From positions 1 to 6,409 of the forward strand of contig WAMH01000138.1 in NCBI GenBank assembly GCA_015522395.1: a stretch of DNA of 6,409 nucleotides, read 5' to 3'. Origin of the DNA: Thermococcus sp. GTDB taxonomy: Archaea > Methanobacteriota_B > Thermococci > Thermococcales > Thermococcaceae. Of this stretch, positions 1 to 4,617 are shown piece by piece; positions within the stretch are counted from its first letter, which is position 1; each line of letters begins with the position of its first letter. The position numbers were made by a program, and so were the translations under genes. The notes beneath the pieces were generated by a model. It was not told the DNA's origin. It saw only the letters and a list, made by a program, of their open reading frames with translations, and did no database searches.

Positions 1-146
1 CTCGTAAGGTGCACCTATATCAACCGCCCAATTGGAAAAACGGATGTCTTTATGGCCAGGAGCGTCGCGGCGTTTAGATGGTCCCCCAATAATCTTAAAA
101 AGTCTGCCTCTTGTCGGATGACGAAAGTGGAGAAAACAGAAGGAAA
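1..146. other. Left-edge region without a supported gene
   Basis: This stretch lies downstream of pckG and I see no convincing gene in it. One plus-strand frame is open from base 1 to a TAG at 178-180, but its translation has two Cys, resembles nothing I know and runs into the 3' end of pckG. There are AT-rich, TATA-like elements around 93-103 (readable on either strand) and an isolated C-box-like ATGACGA at 118-124 that lacks the rest of a C/D RNA. A GATATAGG/AGGTG stretch near 9-20 on the minus strand could be the promoter or ribosome binding region of a gene that starts beyond the left edge. Confidence 0.3.
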
Positions 147-2021
147 TCAGGCCCTCTCAAGGGCGAAGGGGCTGATGTAGTCGCCGTACTTCTCCCTGGC
201 CCCAAGCAATCTCTTCCGCTCTTCCTCGAGAACCTGGAACAGCTCCCCAGGAACTTTATCGAGCTTTCCGTATATCTCCTCGATGCGGTCTATCTTGGCG
301 AGAAGCTCCGGAACTCTTATCGTGAACTGCTTCTCGTAGGCCTCCCTGCTGTACTCCTTGTCGAGAACCTCCCTGAAGATCCTCGCCAAGTCCTCGTACC
401 TCGGTATGTAGCCGATGGGGGTCTCTATCGCGTCAACGTCGCCGTGAACGCGAAGCTCCATCCACTTGAGCCAGACGCCCTTGTCGAGCTTGTGGTTGAG
501 CCAGTTGCCGTTTTCATCGCGGAGGAAGTAGTTGACGGCGAATATCTTCGGCGTTTTTCTAACCCTCTTCTCGAAGTAGAGGTAGTTCCTTATGTAGTCG
601 CCGAGGTGGACGCTCATGAAGTCGAGTATCGCCATCGGGTTGAAGGCCCTAACGCCTTCCTTGCCGAGCGTGGCAGCGGTAGTCTCGCTCTCAAGAGAGG
701 CACCCATCGTTATGACCCCGTGCTTCCAGTCGAAGGCCTCCCTCACCGGCGGCCAGGTGTCCTTGTCGCGGCCGCCGAATATCATTCCGCCGACCTCAAC
801 GCCGCACGGGTTCTCCAAAGCTTCAAGGTCTGCGTTGGGGAAGTGCTCGAGCGAGACGGTAAAGCGAGCGTTCTTGTGGCTCGGCGGTATCTCGTTGCCC
901 TCCTCGTCCTTCTTCCCGCGCCACCACTTTCCGCCGTGGTTCTCTCCCTCGTTCGGAATCTCAACGCCCATGTCGTTCCAGTAGGGCTTTCCGTCCTTGA
1001 CGAGGACGTTCGAGAAGATTACCTCGACCGGGGAGTGGAGAACCTGCCATATTATCGGATCATCTTTTGGGTTGACGCCCTGGATTATGCCGAAGACGCC
1101 CTTCTCGACGTTCGCTCCCCTTGTCACGCCGTTGACGGGAAGGATGAAGCTCAGATCGTCGCCGACTATGTTCTCCCAGCTTATCATGGCCGTTGAGGTC
1201 TTTCCACACATGCTCGGGTAGGCACCGGTGAAGTAGGTCTTTCTGCCATGGGGGCCGTTCACGCGCATGAGGAACATGTGCTCGCTGAGCCAGCCCTCTT
1301 TGACTGCCCTGTTTATTGTCAGGCGAAATGCAGGCTTCTTGAGGCCTATCGTGTTCCCGCCGTACTGGGTGTTGACTGAATAGACGGTCTCATCCTCGAG
1401 GTCGATGTAGATCCTCCTCTTGTCGAGGTTCTTGCTCGTCTTCCTCTCGTCGAGTTCGCCCTCGCTGTGGACGAAGCGGAAGAACCTTGCGCTCCTTCCA
1501 AGACGCTTAAACTCCTCGTAGCCCTTGCGGTAAAGGATGAACTCGGAGTGGGCAACGTAGGCCGAATCCGTGAGCTGAACGGCCGGAATCGTGAATATCG
1601 AGTTCCTCGGCCCGAGGGTGAAGAAGCAGACGAAAAGCTCCTTGCCCTTCATTATGCCCCTCATAAGCTCGCGTATCTCCGCTAAGCCTTCATCGCGGTC
1701 CTTGGTGTTGAGGTATGGGAGCGGCTTTCCGCCGGGGGTCAGTATGGCGGTGTTGGCCTTGTCCCTTGCTTGATCGTAGTAGTTGTCGTAGTGGACTGTG
1801 TGGTGCGGCGTTTCGAGCATCCTCTCCTCGCCGTAGTAGAGGGCCTTCCAGCGGACGTAGTCCTCGTCCTCCGGGCTGTCGGTGCAGATGAAGACTTTAT
1901 CCGGCTCGAGCCACTCAATCCATTCCGCTAAAAAAGCGTGCAGTTCAGGGTTGTCTATCGCCTTTATCTTCTCAAACTGCTCTTTATCGAGGAGCTTTTC
2001 AAGCCTTTCAAGGGGTTCCAT
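147..2021 (-). CDS. pckG: Phosphoenolpyruvate carboxykinase (GTP)
   Basis: This 624-residue enzyme interconverts oxaloacetate + GTP with PEP + GDP + CO2 in the cytoplasm, for gluconeogenesis or anaplerotic balance. The length fits the GTP-type family (about 600-625). Visible signatures are the substrate-site YGGN followed by GLKKPAFR, the EGWLSEHM block, the P-loop PSMCGKTST at residues 269-277 with the family's hyper-reactive Cys272 and Lys274, a DD metal-site pair shortly after it, the IFGGR guanine-site region, and the FNPMA...GDYI block near residue 485. The start is the ATG at 2021: GGAGG (2029-2033) lies 8 bp upstream and the protein then begins MEPLERLEK. The frame is open 25 codons further, but that extension lies upstream of this ribosome binding site and overlaps the predicted transcription start. 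It is divergent from the 2163 gene. All key residues are present, so I infer an active enzyme. Confidence 0.97.
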   Translation of the reverse strand: MEPLERLEKLLDKEQFEKIKAIDNPELHAFLAEWIEWLEPDKVFICTDSPEDEDYVRWKALYYGEERMLETPHHTVHYDNYYDQARDKANTAILTPGGKPLPYLNTKDRDEGLAEIRELMRGIMKGKELFVCFFTLGPRNSIFTIPAVQLTDSAYVAHSEFILYRKGYEEFKRLGRSARFFRFVHSEGELDERKTSKNLDKRRIYIDLEDETVYSVNTQYGGNTIGLKKPAFRLTINRAVKEGWLSEHMFLMRVNGPHGRKTYFTGAYPSMCGKTSTAMISWENIVGDDLSFILPVNGVTRGANVEKGVFGIIQGVNPKDDPIIWQVLHSPVEVIFSNVLVKDGKPYWNDMGVEIPNEGENHGGKWWRGKKDEEGNEIPPSHKNARFTVSLEHFPNADLEALENPCGVEVGGMIFGGRDKDTWPPVREAFDWKHGVITMGASLESETTAATLGKEGVRAFNPMAILDFMSVHLGDYIRNYLYFEKRVRKTPKIFAVNYFLRDENGNWLNHKLDKGVWLKWMELRVHGDVDAIETPIGYIPRYEDLARIFREVLDKEYSREAYEKQFTIRVPELLAKIDRIEEIYGKLDKVPGELFQVLEEERKRLLGAREKYGDYISPFALERA

Positions 2022-2028
2022 TGTATCG

Positions 2029-2033
2029 CCTCC
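2029..2033 (-). promoter_or_regulatory. Ribosome binding site deciding the pckG start
   Basis: On the minus strand this reads GGAGG, followed by CGATACA and the ATG at 2021. It is a strong match to the archaeal 16S 3' end at good spacing, and it rules in favour of the 624-residue protein over the longer frame. Confidence 0.85.
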
Positions 2034-2046
2034 GGGAAGAGTTGAG

Positions 2047-2118
2047 CGATGCCTTAAAATAGTTTGTCGAGTAAGTTTATACGCCGATGCCCCCATAAGT
2101 TCAGCGATGATGGCATCG
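2047..2118. repeat. CGATGCC boxes in the divergent pckG promoter region
   Basis: The heptamer CGATGCC occurs at 2047-2053 and 2085-2091 and, inverted as GGCATCG, at 2112-2118. A further partial copy, CGATG at 2105-2109, makes a 16-bp dyad GCGATG-ATGG-CATCGC (2104-2119). The copies fall at the predicted pckG start site, just upstream of its TATA box, and just upstream of the TATA of the plus-strand gene. This looks like an operator set for an unidentified regulator; that role is inferred. Confidence 0.45.
2074..2081 (-). promoter_or_regulatory. TATA box of pckG
   Basis: The minus strand reads TATAAACT here. A start about 27 bp downstream would fall near 2051-2053, giving a leader of roughly 30 nt that contains the GGAGG site. 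A CGATGCC box (2085-2091) sits directly upstream in the BRE position and another (2047-2053) sits at the predicted start. The assignment is by pattern and position only. Confidence 0.55.
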
Positions 2119-2123
2119 CAAGG

Positions 2124-2130
2124 TATATTA
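2124..2130 (+). promoter_or_regulatory. TATA box of the nucleotidyltransferase-like gene
   Basis: TATATTA lies about 26 bp before 2151-2155, where transcription would start. That leaves a leader of only about 10 nt before the ATG at 2163. A half-palindromic AATTAAC...GTGATA-like stretch overlaps it on the downstream side (2127-2143). Confidence 0.55.
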
Positions 2131-2162
2131 ACTGGGAGTGATACATCCGGATGGTGCGCATC

Positions 2163-2609
2163 ATGAAGGCTGTAGTGCTCGCCGGGGGCAGGGGGACGAG
2201 GCTTCTCCCGCTGACGGTATATCGGCCGAAGCCCATGATCCCCTTCTTCAACAGGCCCCTGATGGAATACGCCCTGCTGAACCTCGCCAGTTCAGACATC
2301 TACGTCTTTGAGCAGAGGGATTTTGACATTATTCTGAAGACTAAGAAGTCTGATTTCTCCAGGGAGGTGGGGAGAAACGTTAAAATAGAACGTTCGGTGA
2401 TACTCTCGGGTGTCACCATAGGGGAGGGCACCGAAATACGGGAGGCAATCATCGGAGAAAACGTCCGGGTTGGAAAGGGCGTTGTAATCCAGCTCGGAAG
2501 CGTTGTGGGCGACAACACGCTCATTGAGGACTTCAGCAAGATAGGCTCCAACGTCAAGATATGGGTGGAGTCAAGGATTGGAAAGGAGAGTATAATACTG
2601 CCGGACTGA
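2163..2609 (+). CDS. Truncated sugar-phosphate nucleotidyltransferase-like protein
   Basis: The 148-residue product starts like a sugar-phosphate nucleotidyltransferase (mannose-1-P guanylyltransferase/glucose-1-P thymidylyltransferase type): MKAVVLAGGRGTR at 1-13, then PLT and RPKPMIPF with Lys23. After about residue 42 the nucleotidyltransferase fold stops. The protein passes through a linker (about 43-68) into a left-handed beta-helix of hexapeptide repeats (about 69-148), such as GVTIGEGTEI and GENVRVGKG. Full-length archaeal relatives have about 360-415 residues, so roughly 200 central residues are missing, including the Mg-binding Asp and the sugar site. I infer it is not catalytic. The start at 2163 is chosen because GGATGGTG (2149-2156) precedes it and the family begins MKAVVLAGG; an in-frame ATG at 2151 is the alternative. 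It is 10 bp from the next gene and clearly in one operon with it. Confidence 0.8.
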   Translation: MKAVVLAGGRGTRLLPLTVYRPKPMIPFFNRPLMEYALLNLASSDIYVFEQRDFDIILKTKKSDFSREVGRNVKIERSVILSGVTIGEGTEIREAIIGENVRVGKGVVIQLGSVVGDNTLIEDFSKIGSNVKIWVESRIGKESIILPD

Positions 2610-2619
2610 GGTGGTTGGG

Positions 2620-3327
2620 ATGGAGGTTTACTATTCCCCGAGGTTCAACCCTGAGGAGCTGGCCCTGCTCGGAAGGGCCATAGGAACGATTTCGCACGGC
2701 ACCATAATCGTCGGAAGGGACGGAAGGGCCATATCGAGGTACGGAAAGCGCGCGATGGTCGTTGGAATCGTCAGCACGGGTTCGACGGTAATGGACGTTC
2801 GCCTGATTCCGCTAGTTGCTTTGAAGGACTTTGCCCACAGGAAGGGTCTCCCCCTCGCGTACGTCTACTACTACAACGGCGTCCGCGTTTACGTCAACGG
2901 CATGGACGCAGACGAGATAAACGCCATCCTGGAAAGCAGAAGCTTCATCGAGGCGCATCCAAACGACATAGGCGCGACCGTCTACTATCCGAACGCCCTC
3001 GACGACTTCCTGCACGAGGTCTTCAAGCACTACAACTTCAAGATAGAGGGCAAAGCCCTCGTCGACGCCATGAACACCCCGGCTGTGCTCTTCTTCCCGC
3101 GCATGAGCGAGCACTTCGGCTTCGAGGCCGAGCTTATCAACGACATGATGACGAGCTACCTGCCGCCCAAGCCGAAGGAGGTCTTCCTCCACAAGCTCAG
3201 CAAGGGGAACTACGACTTCGGCCTCCGCTTCAGGCCGGAGGGGGTAATAGAACTCTACCACAACGGGGAGCAGAGTGAGTTTGGGAGCATGTGGACGTTC
3301 CTCGACTACATGAAGAAGAACCTTTGA
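2620..3327 (+). CDS. Short phosphohexomutase-like protein, active site apparently lost
   Basis: The product has 235 residues against about 450 in phosphomannomutase/phosphoglucomutase. Domain 1 can be recognised by IIVGRDGR (29-36) and VGIVSTGSTVMDV (48-60). Where the family has the phosphoserine loop (TASHNP, followed by YNGIK), this protein reads AYVYYYNGVRVY (80-91), with no Ser-His-Asn. A domain 2-like part follows (GKALVDAMNTPAV), but the metal loop DGDADR is absent: the matching stretch reads DFGLRFRPEGVIEL. Domains 3 and 4 are missing altogether. It is therefore probably not a mutase; a structural, binding or regulatory role is inferred. The start is the ATG at 2620, with GGTGG at 2610-2614; a GTG at 2611 is less likely. 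It is co-transcribed with the truncated nucleotidyltransferase. Some databases may name such proteins phosphomannomutase-related. Confidence 0.8.
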   Translation: MEVYYSPRFNPEELALLGRAIGTISHGTIIVGRDGRAISRYGKRAMVVGIVSTGSTVMDVRLIPLVALKDFAHRKGLPLAYVYYYNGVRVYVNGMDADEINAILESRSFIEAHPNDIGATVYYPNALDDFLHEVFKHYNFKIEGKALVDAMNTPAVLFFPRMSEHFGFEAELINDMMTSYLPPKPKEVFLHKLSKGNYDFGLRFRPEGVIELYHNGEQSEFGSMWTFLDYMKKNL

Positions 3328-3360
3328 TTTTCGGTTCTTCCAAAATTTTTCCGGAAAATC
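3326..3360 (+). terminator. Possible terminator hairpin after the mutase-like gene
   Basis: GATTTTCGG (3326-3334) can pair with CCGGAAAATC (3351-3360) with one bulge. The loop contains the A/T-rich stretch CAAAATTTTT. The right arm includes the perfect 12-bp palindrome TTTTCCGGAAAA (3347-3358). The T-runs would suit archaeal intrinsic termination, but the palindrome could equally be a protein site upstream of tmk. Confidence 0.3.
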
Positions 3361-3373
3361 CTCGCAGAAAAAG

Positions 3374-3381
3374 GTTAAAAG
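3374..3381 (+). promoter_or_regulatory. BRE/TATA promoter of tmk
   Basis: A purine-rich BRE-like GAAAAAG (3367-3373) runs into GTTAAAAG (3374-3381). Transcription would start near 3404, leaving a leader of about 17 nt with GGTG at 3411-3414 before the GTG start codon at 3421. Confidence 0.6.
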
Positions 3382-3420
3382 GTGCCCGCTTCACCAGTTT
3401 CATCTTCGGGGGTGGCAGCT

Positions 3421-4044
3421 GTGGGAACTTTCATAGTCATAGAGGGCATCGATGGCGCCGGTAAATCAACCCAGGCAAGGCTTCTTGCCGAATGGTTTGA
3501 GGAGAGAGGAGAAGAGGTCGTCCTGACGAAGGAACCCACCGATACGGCCTTCGGCAAGCTCATCAGAAGGCTCGTCCTGACTGGCGGAAGGGAGGGCATA
3601 ATAGACGGCGCCAGGATAAGCCACGAGGCCGAGGCGCTTCTCTTCGCCGCCGACAGGGCGGAGCACGTTGAAAAGCTCATCAAACCCTCCCTTAAGGAGG
3701 GTAAAATCGTCATCTCCGACCGCTACTTCTACTCGTCCCTTGCCTACCAGTGGGCGCGCGGCCTTGACCTCGAGTGGCTGATAGACTTAAACCGCTTCGC
3801 GGTGAGGCCCGACCTTGCCATACTTCTCGACCTCCCTGTAAAGGAGAGCATGAAGAGGCTGAGGAGCAGGAGCATAAAGAGCGAGTTCGATAAGATAGCG
3901 GAACTCCAGAAGGCCGTCCGCGAGAACTACCTCAAGCTGGCGGAGCGTTTTCCTGAGATGAGGATCGTCAACGCCCTTGCGAGCGTCGAGGACATACACA
4001 ACGACATCGTCGCGCTCGTCGAGCACGAGCTTTTCAGAGAGTAG
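3421..4044 (+). CDS. tmk: Thymidylate kinase (dTMP kinase)
   Basis: This 207-residue cytoplasmic enzyme phosphorylates dTMP to dTDP with ATP for dTTP synthesis. It has the family's P-loop GIDGAGKST at residues 9-17, the TKEPTDT segment (36-42) that contacts dTMP, an AADRAEH helix (76-82), the DRY signature at 100-102 within VISDRYFYSSLAYQ, and a basic RLRSRS lid-like stretch. Length is typical (about 200-213). The GTG at 3421 is chosen because the protein then begins MGTFIVIEGIDGAGK, like the family, and because GGTG (3411-3414) is well spaced. In-frame GTGs at 3382 and 3412 would add residues upstream of the P-loop and are unlikely. The gene has its own promoter. Its stop codon touches the 3' end of an antisense-oriented C/D RNA. 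Confidence 0.95.
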   Translation: MGTFIVIEGIDGAGKSTQARLLAEWFEERGEEVVLTKEPTDTAFGKLIRRLVLTGGREGIIDGARISHEAEALLFAADRAEHVEKLIKPSLKEGKIVISDRYFYSSLAYQWARGLDLEWLIDLNRFAVRPDLAILLDLPVKESMKRLRSRSIKSEFDKIAELQKAVRENYLKLAERFPEMRIVNALASVEDIHNDIVALVEHELFRE

Positions 4045-4110
4045 GGGTCGGCCAGTGCCAGTCTCTTCATCCGGTAGCGAATCAGACCGGTAAACGCTCG
4101 TCATTCCCCC
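4044..4110 (-). ncRNA. C/D box guide RNA, minus strand
   Basis: Read on the minus strand, the order is C box ATGACGA (4104-4098), 12-nt guide GCGTTTACCGGT (4097-4086), D' box CTGA (4085-4082), 11-nt spacer, C' box ATGAAGA (4070-4064), 12-nt guide GACTGGCACTGG (4063-4052), D box CCGA (4051-4048). The ends close with GGGG (4109-4106) against CCCC (4047-4044). A three-base bulge and tandem G.A pairs between C and D fit a kink-turn, the site for L7Ae, Nop5 and fibrillarin. Both guides have the 12-nt length typical of archaeal box C/D RNAs. Such RNAs direct 2'-O-methylation opposite the fifth base upstream of D or D'. The D' guide could pair over 10 bases with CCGGUAAACG just before helix 69 of 23S rRNA (remembered sequence). 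Confidence 0.82.
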
Positions 4111-4172
4111 TCCTTCTTCCGGTTGCTTTTTAAAAAGTCTTTCCCAAGTGAGTTGGGCCGATGACGAGCGTT
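4093..4172. repeat. 12-bp inverted repeat shared by the two C/D RNAs
   Basis: AACGCTCGTCAT (4093-4104) is the exact reverse complement of ATGACGAGCGTT (4161-4172). In each RNA this covers the C box and the first five guide bases. Much of the identity comes from the C box, but the shared GCGTT beyond it hints that the two genes may derive from an inverted duplication. Confidence 0.6.
4126..4137. promoter_or_regulatory. Palindromic TATA element between two divergent C/D RNAs
   Basis: CTTTTTAAAAAG is a perfect 12-bp palindrome. From its centre, a start about 26-27 bp away falls near 4157 on the plus strand and near 4105 on the minus strand, that is, at the first stem bases of both RNAs. The minus direction also has an A/G-rich BRE-like GGGAAAGA upstream. 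I infer one shared bidirectional TATA; this is position-based, not proven. Confidence 0.6.
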
Positions 4173-4214
4173 AGCCACGCTGAGCGGTGAGGAAAAGAGG
4201 GTTAGCCGAGGCCC
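4155..4214 (+). ncRNA. C/D box guide RNA, plus strand
   Basis: The order is C box ATGACGA (4161-4167), 12-nt guide GCGTTAGCCACG (4168-4179), D' box CTGA (4180-4183), 3-nt spacer GCG, C' box GTGAGGA (4187-4193), 12-nt guide AAAGAGGGTTAG (4194-4205), D box CCGA (4206-4209). A GGGCC/GGCCC stem (4155-4159 with 4210-4214) closes it. The C/D junction has the three-base bulge (G4160, A4161, T4162), two G.A pairs and a G-C pair expected of a kink-turn. The very short D'-C' spacer and 12-nt guides match compact archaeal RNAs. By the N+5 rule the targets would read CGUGG(m)CUAACGC and CUAAC(m)CCUCUUU; I could not place either in rRNA or tRNA from memory. It ends one base before the stop codon of the convergent membrane-protein gene. 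Confidence 0.85.
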
Positions 4215-4215
4215 T

Positions 4216-4539
4216 TCAGTAGAGCTTTCCTCCCTCCTCGCGGAGTTTTTCCCTCTCGCGCTCGATCTTCTTCTCATCCTCGAAGATCTTCGACCTGTTA
4301 TGATAGCTTATCCTGCTGATGGCGCTAGTGGCGGTGTTCATGAACTTCCCGAAATTCGCGGCGATTATCGAAGCAACTATGAAAAGCCCGACTATAAAGG
4401 CCGCCTCCCCGGGTGTGAAGAAGCCGCGGGAAACAAGTGCATATCCAATCATGATGGGAATCCCCACGAGAACGAAACCGAGAACGAGGTACCACAGTGC
4501 CTTGTAACCGTACCTCTCCATGAACATCGCAAAGTCCAT
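4216..4539 (-). CDS. Small two-helix membrane protein, function unknown
   Basis: The 107-residue product has two hydrophobic segments (about 14-36 and 46-64) joined by a short loop with SRGFFTPGE. A strongly charged C-terminal tail (about 80-105, rich in E, K and R) probably forms a cytoplasmic helix or coiled coil. I do not recognise a family; it is presumably a conserved hypothetical of Thermococcales. The start is the ATG at 4539, with GGGTGAT directly upstream on the minus strand (GGTG five bases before the ATG). An in-frame ATG at 4572 lies only a few bases from the TATA box and upstream of the predicted transcription start, so it is rejected. Its stop codon is almost contiguous with the plus-strand C/D RNA. 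Confidence 0.75.
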   Translation of the reverse strand: MDFAMFMERYGYKALWYLVLGFVLVGIPIMIGYALVSRGFFTPGEAAFIVGLFIVASIIAANFGKFMNTATSAISRISYHNRSKIFEDEKKIEREREKLREEGGKLY

Positions 4540-4572
4540 GGTATCACCCGCTACATCATTGGAAAGCATCAC

Positions 4573-4581
4573 TTTTATCTT
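4573..4581 (-). promoter_or_regulatory. TATA box of the small membrane protein gene
   Basis: The minus strand reads AGATAAAAG, preceded by A-rich bases. A start near 4550 leaves a leader of about 11 nt that carries the GGGTGAT ribosome binding site. Confidence 0.5.
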
Positions 4582-4617
4582 TTTCGGTAGTGTAAAAGTT
4601 CTGGGGAGGGGTGTAAG

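Noticed and set aside
118..166. Possible third C/D box RNA: ATGACGA followed by a 12-nt spacer and CAGA
   Set aside because: No C' box resembles RTGATGA, no D box is acceptable and no terminal stem forms, unlike the two RNAs near 4100.
1..180. Open plus-strand frame from the window edge to TAG at 178-180, possibly the end of a gene
   Set aside because: The translation (about 59 residues) has no recognisable motif, contains an internal TATA-like stretch and overlaps the end of pckG. The frame cannot be followed upstream, so it stays unsupported.
111..1196. Long plus-strand open frame antisense to pckG
   Set aside because: It is fully inside the pckG coding region, lacks a ribosome binding site and resembles no family. 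It is a GC-driven shadow of the opposite strand.
2022..2096. 25-codon N-terminal extension of pckG
   Set aside because: It lies upstream of a strong GGAGG site and across the predicted TATA and transcription start; family proteins begin near MEPLERLEK.
2106..2112. C-box-like ATGATGG in the pckG upstream region
   Set aside because: There is no D' or D box at the right distance and no closing stem; it is better explained as part of the GCGATG dyad.
2812..3261. Minus-strand open frame inside the mutase-like gene
   Set aside because: It is a low-complexity Val/Glu-rich shadow with no promoter or ribosome binding site; the plus-strand frame carries the family motifs.
4540..4572. Upstream ATG giving an 11-residue longer membrane protein
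   Set aside because: It is adjacent to the TATA box, before the predicted transcript start, and the next ATG has a good GGGTGAT site.
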